Source: a virus
Strand: one strand, 5' to 3'
IMG/VR virus record: IMGVR_UViG_3300030012_000647
Span: 1 to 34,714 of that record
Length of the DNA stretch: 34,714 bases
Below the pieces are notes generated by a model. The model made no database searches, was not told the DNA's origin, and saw nothing but the letters and a program-made list of their open reading frames with translations. Below, in pieces: positions 29,224 through 34,714 of this stretch; position 1 is the first letter of the stretch, and every line of letters starts with the position of its first letter. A program made the translations under genes and the position numbers.

Positions 29224-29408
29224 TATCTGTATCCTCCACCAGCTTTTTTATATGCTCTAGCTAACATTTGTGCTTTTCTTGCACTCCATTGACCTCTTCT
29301 ACCGCCTTTATTACCTGCTTTAATACGATAAAATAATCTTTTTCTTAATGCAGGTTTTGTATAATTACCTGCTTTATTAACTGTAGATTTTTTCCTTTTC
29401 TTTTTCAT
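29223..29408 (-). CDS. 61-residue very basic protein
   Basis: Starts MKKKRKKSTVNKAGNYTKPA and continues LRKRLFYRIKAGNKGGRRGQ, WSARKAQMLARAYKKAGGGYR. The second half (K-G-G-R-x-G-Q-W-S-A-R-K-A-Q-x-L-A-x-x-Y) is a recurring pattern of small phage proteins whose function is unknown. Overlaps the neighbours by TAATG or ATGA. Strongly positive charge suggests nucleic-acid binding. Confidence 0.65.
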   Translation of the reverse strand: MKKKRKKSTVNKAGNYTKPALRKRLFYRIKAGNKGGRRGQWSARKAQMLARAYKKAGGGYR

Positions 29409-29578
29409 CTGCCAACTTTCCTCATAGCAACTTTATGTGATTTTGTAAAGCTACTGCCTTTTCTCATAGCAGTTGCCATTGCTTTAAGGTGTTTTTTTGT
29501 ATGATGTTTAGAGTGCCTACGCATTGCAGATATTTGTCTTTTAGTCAATCCTTTTAAATTTAACCCTTTTACTTTCAT
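29405..29578 (-). CDS. 57-residue basic protein with LNLKGLTKRQ motif
   Basis: Reads MKVKGLNLKGLTKRQISAMR, RHSKHHTKKHLKAMATAMRK, then GSSFTKSHKVAMRKVGR. Five His and many Lys/Arg in two helices; the sequence type recurs in marine phages as an uncharacterised small gene. The helix-loop-helix layout could bind DNA. It is coupled at both ends (TAATG upstream, ATGA downstream). Confidence 0.62.
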   Translation of the reverse strand: MKVKGLNLKGLTKRQISAMRRHSKHHTKKHLKAMATAMRKGSSFTKSHKVAMRKVGR

Positions 29579-29871
29579 TACCACTTAACCCTGTTTGCCC
29601 AATAAGCACCTGACATTTTACCTCTAGCAATATTTTTACGATGCCTTGCTTTAAATGATTTACGCTTTGCTCTCATTCTAGCTGATTCACCTTTTTTAGG
29701 TTTACCTGCTGTTTTAGCACCTTGCTGTCCAAATCTAATTAATTTTACTTTACTACCTACTTTAGCAAGTACGACATGAGATTTAGTTGGATGACTAGGT
29801 GTTCTTTTGGGCTTGTTATAACCGCTTAACCCAAACCTTGCCAGTCTTGGGTCTTTCTTTCTCCTAGGCAT
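29578..29871 (-). CDS. 97-residue basic protein (DUF6321-like)
   Basis: MPRRKKDPRLARFGLSGYNK, then PKRTPSHPTKSHVVLAKVGS, KVKLIRFGQQGAKTAG and a C-terminal SFKARHRKNIARGKMSGAYW. The PKRTPSHPTKSHVV...K-IRFGQQG...SFKARH...AYWANRVKW order is very conserved in marine phage proteins that I recall as DUF6321 (unverified). The conservation of exact residues in a basic protein suggests a specific function, possibly a capsid-packaged DNA-binding protein. It is the first and largest of the five basic genes. Confidence 0.7.
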   Translation of the reverse strand: MPRRKKDPRLARFGLSGYNKPKRTPSHPTKSHVVLAKVGSKVKLIRFGQQGAKTAGKPKKGESARMRAKRKSFKARHRKNIARGKMSGAYWANRVKW

Positions 29872-30098
29872 TACTTACCTTTAAATAATCCCTCTACAAT
29901 ATCTGCTACCAAGTCTACGCATTTTTCAAAAAATACCTGTTCTTTTTCTTCAGATACAAAAGGTATATCAATTTTATCATTTATTTTACTAGCAAGTTCA
30001 TCCTGAAATTCTTCAGATTGCACCCAAGCTATAGCTTTTTCTTTAAACTGGTCAGCTTGAGACTCTGCTACTGCTAACATTATTTTTTTAAAATCCAT
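29871..30098 (-). CDS. 75-residue amphipathic helical protein
   Basis: MDFKKIMLAVAESQADQFKE, KAIAWVQSEEFQDELASKIN, then FFEKCVDLVADIVEGLFKGK. Mostly amphipathic helix, acidic, with one Cys and no true membrane span. It starts 14 bases after the holin-like gene and overlaps the basic gene cluster at its stop (TAATG-type). An accessory to lysis or an internal virion protein is possible; no family recognised. Confidence 0.62.
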   Translation of the reverse strand: MDFKKIMLAVAESQADQFKEKAIAWVQSEEFQDELASKINDKIDIPFVSEEKEQVFFEKCVDLVADIVEGLFKGK

Positions 30099-30111
30099 TT
30101 TATTTTCCTAT

Positions 30112-30429
30112 TTAGTGTTTACCATTTAATCTACTGATAATGCCTTTGATTTCAGATACCTGATTATCTAAGTCATTAATTTCTTTTGTTACCCCATCAA
30201 ATTTTCTATCTAATTTATCATCTGATTGATTCCACCTATTTATTAATTTGATAACAATAGCTTCAATATTTTCTAAGTTTTCACTTTGACCTTTGTTCTC
30301 AACTTCTAATTGTTTAAGAGCCTCTGCTTGTTCGTTTCCTCTTTTGTTCATTGAGTAAACCATAAACATAAACATTGCTCCTACTGCTCCTATCATCCCT
30401 GCTTCTGAATAAACTGCTAGAAAATCCAT
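30112..30429 (-). CDS. Membrane-anchored coiled-coil protein, holin candidate
   Basis: 105 residues. One membrane span near the N-terminus (residues about 8-27, AGMIGAVGAMFMFMVYSM), followed by a basic turn (NKRG) and a long coiled coil to the end (GVTKEINDLDNQVSEIKGII). This resembles small phage holin-like or spanin-like proteins found near M15 endolysins, but a single span with a long cytoplasmic coiled coil is not diagnostic. Ribosome site AAGGAG inside the upstream frame; TAATG overlap with it. Confidence 0.6.
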   Translation of the reverse strand: MDFLAVYSEAGMIGAVGAMFMFMVYSMNKRGNEQAEALKQLEVENKGQSENLENIEAIVIKLINRWNQSDDKLDRKFDGVTKEINDLDNQVSEIKGIISRLNGKH

Positions 30430-30560
30430 TATCTTTTTCTCCTTAGCTCTCTATTAATAAAGTAAGCATGATTAAAGTCATCTTCAGTTAATATTACTTT
30501 CTTTTCCGTTTTTTCTTTCCCCAAGACAAGGGATTTAAGTTTAATTCTTCCTCGTACCAC
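30429..30560 (-). CDS. Possible 43-residue gene embedded in the upstream gene's end
   Basis: From a GTG at 30560 (AGGAA ten bases upstream) the frame reads MVRGRIKLKSLVLGKEKTEK, then KVILTEDDFNHAYFINRELR and RKR; a TTG at 30524 would give 31 residues. It overlaps the preceding membrane gene by 67 bases in another frame and reaches the next start by TAATG. The segment EKKVILTEDDFNHAYFINRE looks like a folded protein, not chance. Which start is used is unclear. Confidence 0.4.
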   Translation of the reverse strand: MVRGRIKLKSLVLGKEKTEKKVILTEDDFNHAYFINRELRRKR

Positions 30561-30817
30561 TTTAATTGTTCCTGCATTTTTGTTATTTTAATTTCTTCTT
30601 CTTCTATATGTTTTTCTACAAGGTTTGCAATGTCGGTATTAGCAATTTCCATTCTACGCTCAAGTTCTCCAATTCGATTTTCAATGCGTAAGTAGCCCAT
30701 AACAATAAACCCAACTCCCACAATGATTTGAATAAGCCACTTAATGTTAAGACTAATACGAAAGTTATCATCAAGTTTTGTAACTCCATATGACCTGTAC
30801 GTCTTTTCATCACTCAT
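30494..30817 (-). CDS. 107-residue membrane coiled-coil protein
   Basis: The ATG at 30817 is chosen over a TTG at 30841 because it forms the ATGA overlap with the upstream gene. N-terminal MSDEKTYRSYGVTKLDDNFR, one membrane span at about 30-48 (WLIQIIVGVGFIVMGYL), a coiled coil (RIGELERRMEIANTDIANLV onward) and a KKKRKRK end. The N-in, single-span, coiled-coil form recalls inner-membrane spanins or holin partners. The strongly basic C-terminus would suit contact with nucleic acid or envelope. Part of the lysis/membrane group. Confidence 0.65.
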   Translation of the reverse strand: MSDEKTYRSYGVTKLDDNFRISLNIKWLIQIIVGVGFIVMGYLRIENRIGELERRMEIANTDIANLVEKHIEEEEIKITKMQEQLKWYEEELNLNPLSWGKKKRKRK

Positions 30818-30933
30818 ATTTTGTATCCAGCGATAGACCAACCGCCATCACATGATGCAAAAATCATTATTCCAAATACAAATGCTAAAAATATTATTAT
30901 TTGTATGTAATCGTATATATCGTCTGAACTCAT
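30814..30933 (-). CDS. 39-residue membrane protein
   Basis: MSSDDIYDYIQIIIFLAFVF then GIMIFASCDGGWSIAGYKI: one hydrophobic span with a Cys near its outer end. The context FASC resembles a weak lipobox, but the N-terminus is acidic instead of basic, so a lipoprotein is doubtful. ATGA overlaps at both ends couple it to the pilin-like gene and to the coiled-coil membrane protein. Confidence 0.55.
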   Translation of the reverse strand: MSSDDIYDYIQIIIFLAFVFGIMIFASCDGGWSIAGYKI

Positions 30934-31424
30934 GGCTTATAATACTTGTAAAAATCTTCTATATTTTCTGTATCTACTACAACAAAGATTGGGCTAACAA
31001 TACTATTTCCCGTACCCCGACCACCAATAATCGCATATGCGTAGATACCATTTTGATAAGGACTCTTGATTGTGTCATTATCAAACAGATGTAAAAAACT
31101 TGTGTCACTAAATACTGGTACAAACTCTCCCTCTATTAATTCATCTAACTCTATTCTTCTGTTTTCATTGTAATCAACTAAAGTGCCTACACTACTAGTT
31201 CTATGTATTTGGCTAGGAAATTTTCCCATACCATTAATTTCTACTTGTTGGTTATACCACATTTGAGATGCTTTAACAATCTTTTCAAGATTAGATTTAG
31301 TTTGTTTAGCTTTAGCACCTTCGCCAATCCTACTAAAAGCAGGAGCGGAGCTAACAGTAAGAGTAGCCATGATAGCCATAGTAACTGCAAACTCAGCAAG
31401 ACTATTTCCTTTATTATTTAACAT
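30930..31424 (-). CDS. Type IV pilin-like protein (prepilin signal)
   Basis: 164 residues. The N-terminus MLNNKGNSLAEFAVTMAIMA is a class III prepilin signal: a six-residue basic leader ending in Gly, then a hydrophobic helix with Glu at position 5 of the mature form, followed by LTVSSAPAF and an amphipathic helix (KSNLEKIVKASQMWYNQQ) as in pilins. The C-terminal part is a beta-rich globular region. A host prepilin peptidase could cut it after Gly6 and insert it in the inner membrane. No phage peptidase or assembly ATPase is present, so it would depend on host machinery. It may mimic a pilin to alter pili or receptors, or be an unrelated membrane protein. It is in the late unit, between small structural and lysis genes. 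Confidence 0.7.
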   Translation of the reverse strand: MLNNKGNSLAEFAVTMAIMATLTVSSAPAFSRIGEGAKAKQTKSNLEKIVKASQMWYNQQVEINGMGKFPSQIHRTSSVGTLVDYNENRRIELDELIEGEFVPVFSDTSFLHLFDNDTIKSPYQNGIYAYAIIGGRGTGNSIVSPIFVVVDTENIEDFYKYYKP

Positions 31425-31686
31425 CTGTTGCTATTCCATTTATTAATGTGTGTTTACCAACTTCTAATTTTTTTATATCATCTTCTGCTATTTTTAGAAA
31501 AGATGATTGGGCAGTAGAAAAAGAATTTGTTCTCTTAACTACTACCCCATCACTTACTACAATATAAGACTTATTCTGTGCATCAAAAGAAATAGTTTCA
31601 TCACTAAATTTGTATGTTACATTTTCCTTTGTTCTTGGTTTAAAAATGTAAACCTTTTTTCCTTTTGCACATTTACGAACAAGCAT
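31414..31686 (-). CDS. 90-residue hypothetical protein upstream of the pilin-like gene
   Basis: Starts MLVRKCAKGKKVYIFKPRTK; short beta strands (YIVVSDGVVVKRTNSFS) and a final KLEVGKHTLINGIATDVK. The basic, Cys-containing N-terminus and beta-rich body suggest a small virion-surface or fibre-associated domain. It overlaps the pilin-like gene by 11 bases and starts at the TAATG-type end of the upstream gene. Pairing with the pilin-like protein is plausible but unproven. Confidence 0.65.
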   Translation of the reverse strand: MLVRKCAKGKKVYIFKPRTKENVTYKFSDETISFDAQNKSYIVVSDGVVVKRTNSFSTAQSSFLKIAEDDIKKLEVGKHTLINGIATDVK

Positions 31687-31910
31687 TATTTCTCTTCAGA
31701 CTCCTCTTCTAAAGATTCTTTCAAGCGATTAATAAACGCTTCTTTTCCAACATTAAGTTGGTCTAGGTTAAAAGCAGTTCCAGATATTTTATTTTCTAAA
31801 TCTGCAATATGGTTTACCATTGCTTTTTGCTCATCTGTTAAGTCATCCAACAAATATTCTTTGTCGAATAGGTTCAACTTTTGAGGCTCGTTTTTTTCTT
31901 TTTTAGCCAC
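31686..31910 (-). CDS. 74-residue helical protein (DUF6447-like)
   Basis: MAKKEKNEPQKLNLFDKEYL, then LTDEQKAMVNHIADLENKIS and FNLDQLNVGKEAFINRLKES, with an acidic end. The sequence LFDKEYLLDDLTDEQKAMVN is a pattern I recall from marine phage genomes as DUF6447 (unverified). It is a two-helix, coiled-coil-like protein with no known function. Ribosome site TAGGAG upstream. Lies in the fibre-adjacent group. Confidence 0.68.
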   Translation of the reverse strand: MAKKEKNEPQKLNLFDKEYLLDDLTDEQKAMVNHIADLENKISGTAFNLDQLNVGKEAFINRLKESLEEESEEK

Positions 31911-31934
31911 GATTGACTCCTATTTTGTTATTGA

Positions 31935-32258
31935 TTAAAGTGCTTTAAGGTCTTTTTCTAGTTCTTCCCAATCAGCTTGTTCAGCTTGTGCTTCAGATGC
32001 TCTATCTTTACAAGATTGAATTTCTCCAGCTACTTGCTCTAAGCTAAATGAGCTAACTGCATCATCTAGTGCTTTACCGCTACTAGCATCCCATTGTTTT
32101 CTTACTAATTGTAATTCATCATGTGATTGCTCTGCTTGTGCTTCTCTAACTACATTTCCGTCATCATCTTTGACTTCAGAAACTGCTGGAGAGTCAATTA
32201 CTTTAGTCTTTTTTACAGACCAACTTTTAGCAGATTTCATTGCTTTATAGTTTTTCAT
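31935..32258 (-). CDS. 107-residue helical protein after the fibre
   Basis: MKNYKAMKSAKSWSVKKTKV, a central HDELQLVRKQWDASSGKALD, and an acidic helical end (RASEAQAEQADWEELEKDLK). It starts at the TAATG overlap with the fibre stop, so translation is coupled to the fibre. Fibre genes are often followed by a small chaperone or attachment protein; this could be one, but no motif confirms it. Two Glu/Gln/Ala-rich stretches (EAQAEQ) are repeated. Confidence 0.68.
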   Translation of the reverse strand: MKNYKAMKSAKSWSVKKTKVIDSPAVSEVKDDDGNVVREAQAEQSHDELQLVRKQWDASSGKALDDAVSSFSLEQVAGEIQSCKDRASEAQAEQADWEELEKDLKAL

Positions 32259-34714
32259 TATTTATCCTTGAGTTGTTGTTTAAGTTCATTTACTTCGGCA
32301 CTTAGTTCTTGTACCGCTTTAATTAATGGAAGAACAAATGCTTCAAAAGATACATTCTGTCTACCATCGGGATTAACATCCCATCCACTAAAAGTATCTA
32401 TGCCTTGTTTATCCAATGCTTGTTTTACTTCTTGAGCAATTAAACCATGTATGACTTTATCGCCACCCATTGGTTCTGTATCATTTTCATCATACGCTTT
32501 CCATTCTTTTGGAAATTCGCTTGGTGATTTATGCTTGTATGTTACTGGTCTTATATCGTTTATAAACTCAAGACCTAATGTATCGTCTTTTATTTCTTTC
32601 TTTTGTCTTTCATCAGAAGAATGTGTCCAAGTAGCATTAGTATTGTAATCATTATAAATATGACTTGTATTATTACCAATATGAACTCTTGTATCTGCTG
32701 TTCCAGTAAGAGAACCAATGACAATTTGTTCTTGCCCATTATTATTAGATGGATTTGTATTAACACCAATACATATATTAAAATCGCCATCCCTAATTAC
32801 ATTACCAGCATTATACCCAATGCCAATATTATAAGAAGAGCTAAGTCTTTCAGAAGCTGATAATGCTTGATACCCAATACCAATATTACCAAAACATGAA
32901 CCTGAATAAGTTGATTTACCAGCATTATACCCAAGCATAACTTCTCGATATACGTCTTGTGAGCCAGTACCTTGATGAGCTTCGTAACCCATAACAACAT
33001 TATTATGATAATTTCCAGTTCCAGCTCTACCAGCATAACTTCCTACTGCAACATTTTTATCAGCAGATGCGTTATTTAAGTCTCCCATTGCATAAGTACC
33101 GATTGCAGTATTGTGGTTTTCTCCATTTGCTGAAGTTTTTAAAGCTTGGTAACCAATACTAATATTACCACTTCCAGTAGTTTGATTTAATTGAGATTGA
33201 TAACCAATCGCAGTATTCTGAGCACCCGATGTCAAAGCAGTAAGAGCTTGATGTCCAATTGCTATTGTACCAGTTTGAGTATTAGTGCCAGTAGCATCCA
33301 AAGCATAATTTCCTAATGCAATATTAGCTGAAAATGGAACTGCACTTCCTCTAGTTCCAGCTAGTCCAGCTTGAAAACCAATACCAATATTATCATCAGA
33401 AAAAGCATCTGCGTGAGTTCCTTTTAAATTTGCTAAAGCATATCCACCAATACCAATATTTCTATTTCCAGCACTATTTGAACTACCAGTTCCATTTAAA
33501 GAATTTACTGCATTTGAACCTATAGCAATATTATTTCCACCATTTGTTAAAGCACTTAATGAATTTTTTCCTAAACTACAATTATCACTCCCAGTTGTAA
33601 TTGAGTTTAGTGCATCAAAACCTACCGCTACATTATTTCCACCAGTAGTCAATGATTCTAAAGAACCATATCCTAATGCTGAATTATTAGAACCAGTTGT
33701 GATAGACATACCTGATTGATAACCAACAACAGAATTACTATAAGAAGAACTACCTGAGAATAGTGCTTTAAAACCTATTGCAACATGATTAGAACCAGTC
33801 TCATTACTTCCAGCACCATACCCTAAAGCGGTATTGTATCCATTTGTAGTAACTGCACTTAAAGATGAAGCACCTAATGATGTATTAAATATTCCAGTAG
33901 TAATTGCATTTCCTGATTGATATCCAACAGCTACATTACTCCCACCAGTTGTAATTGATGCTAAACTTTCAGCACCAGTAGCGGTGTTATTGCTACCTGA
34001 TGAACCACTATTATTGCCATTCATTGCACCACTACCTAATGCTACGTTATTGCTTCCAGTAACATATCTTCCAGCAACATAACCAAGACCAACATTGTTA
34101 GATGTATCAGTTGAGGTTGTGAAAGAATTAACCCCGACAGATGTATTATAATTACCAGTTTGTTGAGAACTCATTGCATTTCTACCTACCGCAGTATGAG
34201 AAGTACCAGTTGTAACTACTTCCAATGCAGATTCTCCAATACCAGTATTGCTAGAACCAGTTGTTATTCCTTTTAAAGCATCTTTACCAACACCAGTATT
34301 ATTTGAATTAGCATTATTGGATACACCTTTACCAGCCTCGTAACCAAGATAAGTGTTGTTATTTCCACTATCATTTCCATATCCAGCGTTATATCCAAAT
34401 CCTACATTCGCACCACCACCAGCGTTTAATCTTAATGCGTTAAAACCCACAGCGGTCATAAAAGAATTTGTATTTGTTAATAAAGAACTTTGACCTACCG
34501 CAGTATTATAATTACCAGTAATGTTTGAACCTAATGCATCATTACCAATTGCTACATTAGATGTAATTGTTGTACCAGCATCTAAAGCTCCTTTACCTAC
34601 TGCGACATTTGAGCTACCAGTAGTGATTGCAAATAAACTAGCATAACCTACAGCAGTATTATTAGAATTTGATTGAGATGATGCACCAAACATAGAATCT
34701 CTACCAATAGCTAC
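32258..34714 (-). CDS. Giant tail fibre, C-terminal part with S74 intramolecular chaperone
   Basis: Continuation of the fibre frame that enters from position 1; bases above 34615 are the duplicated overlap. It carries the same NTAVGY..TTG repeats for several hundred residues and then a 119-residue C-terminal peptidase S74 domain. The S74 signature is visible: S-S-D-E-R-Q-K-K with the catalytic Ser codon at 32617-32615 and Lys five residues later, followed by GLIAQEV and a C-terminal coiled coil. In this family the domain helps the trimer fold and then cuts itself off just before the Ser, here after residue 1469 of 1,588. The stop overlaps the next start (TAATG at 32258). At roughly 17-18 residues per unit the whole protein should hold on the order of 70 repeats (estimate from length, not counted). 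Confidence 0.88.
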   Translation of the reverse strand, partial: VAIGRDSMFGASSQSNSNNTAVGYASLFAITTGSSNVAVGKGALDAGTTITSNVAIGNDALGSNITGNYNTAVGQSSLLTNTNSFMTAVGFNALRLNAGGGANVGFGYNAGYGNDSGNNNTYLGYEAGKGVSNNANSNNTGVGKDALKGITTGSSNTGIGESALEVVTTGTSHTAVGRNAMSSQQTGNYNTSVGVNSFTTSTDTSNNVGLGYVAGRYVTGSNNVALGSGAMNGNNSGSSGSNNTATGAESLASITTGGSNVAVGYQSGNAITTGIFNTSLGASSLSAVTTNGYNTALGYGAGSNETGSNHVAIGFKALFSGSSSYSNSVVGYQSGMSITTGSNNSALGYGSLESLTTGGNNVAVGFDALNSITTGSDNCSLGKNSLSALTNGGNNIAIGSNAVNSLNGTGSSNSAGNRNIGIGGYALANLKGTHADAFSDDNIGIGFQAGLAGTRGSAVPFSANIALGNYALDATGTNTQTGTIAIGHQALTALTSGAQNTAIGYQSQLNQTTGSGNISIGYQALKTSANGENHNTAIGTYAMGDLNNASADKNVAVGSYAGRAGTGNYHNNVVMGYEAHQGTGSQDVYREVMLGYNAGKSTYSGSCFGNIGIGYQALSASERLSSSYNIGIGYNAGNVIRDGDFNICIGVNTNPSNNNGQEQIVIGSLTGTADTRVHIGNNTSHIYNDYNTNATWTHSSDERQKKEIKDDTLGLEFINDIRPVTYKHKSPSEFPKEWKAYDENDTEPMGGDKVIHGLIAQEVKQALDKQGIDTFSGWDVNPDGRQNVSFEAFVLPLIKAVQELSAEVNELKQQLKDK
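34616..34714. repeat. Terminal direct repeat, right copy
   Basis: Exact copy of bases 1-99. Removing it leaves 34,615 unique bases, with base 34615 adjoining base 1. A length of exactly 99 bases suggests an assembler overlap rather than a biological terminal repeat, but that is inference. Confidence 0.9.

Noticed and set aside
32258-34714. Diversity-generating retroelement acting on the fibre
   Set aside because: No reverse transcriptase and no template/variable repeat pair were found; the repeats differ at many base types, not only at A.
1-34714. Integrase, repressor, attachment site, tRNA genes
   Set aside because: None of the frames shows recombinase or lysogeny motifs, and no cloverleaf was recognised by eye; the tRNA check is not exhaustive and a covariance-model scan would settle it.

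Overview
This window is almost certainly one complete, circularly closed genome of a tailed, double-stranded DNA bacteriophage with siphovirus-type gene content, about 34.6 kb of unique sequence. The first 99 bases (1-99) are repeated exactly at the end (34616-34714), and a single very long reading frame passes in phase through that junction. This is how a circular or circularly permuted molecule looks when opened at an arbitrary point. The DNA is strongly AT-rich, spacers are very short, and many genes join as TAATG or ATGA. The mix of families (short DUF-type structural genes, small basic proteins, a YadA-like repeat fibre with an S74 chaperone) resembles uncultured marine phages. The host cannot be read from the sequence; an AT-rich marine proteobacterium is a guess. 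I see no integrase, repressor, tRNA or CRISPR, so a lytic lifestyle is likely but not proven.

Layout. (1) Minus-strand late unit: it starts at the divergent promoter region near 4.5 kb and runs scaffold, major capsid protein, two small genes and the giant fibre gene. It then crosses the window ends and continues from 34.6 kb down through small structural genes, a type IV pilin-like gene, small membrane proteins, a cluster of five very basic mini-proteins and an M15 endolysin. It ends with the head-tail connector, tail terminator, tail tube, tail chaperones (with a -1 frameshift), tape measure and tail tip genes, stopping at 19300. Laid on the circle this is about 19.8 kb. (2) Plus-strand packaging and portal unit, 4553-7983: large terminase, portal, a gp10/gpG-like protein, a coiled-coil protein and a zinc ribbon. 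(3) A lone minus-strand gene, 7963-8586, a probable small terminase with its own promoter. (4) An ~810-base non-coding region, 8587-9396, with several hairpins and A/T tracts, a candidate control region or origin. (5) Plus-strand early/replication unit, 9397-19322: unknown early genes, a possible papain-like cysteine protease, a PD-(D/E)XK nuclease, an HTH replication protein, a T7-like primase-helicase, a metallophosphoesterase, an SSB-like protein, an HNH nuclease, a DUF1599/Nmad1-like protein, a NinB-like protein and many tiny membrane or zinc-ribbon proteins. No DNA polymerase was found, so the phage probably borrows the host replisome.

The feature I find least explained is a 14-base near-palindrome, GTTAAGGACTTAAC (last base A or C). 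It occurs nine times across all modules: in spacers, over stop codons, and inside three genes where it is read as the peptide VKDL. Also unusual are the pilin-like gene, the basic mini-protein cluster and the possible early cysteine protease.
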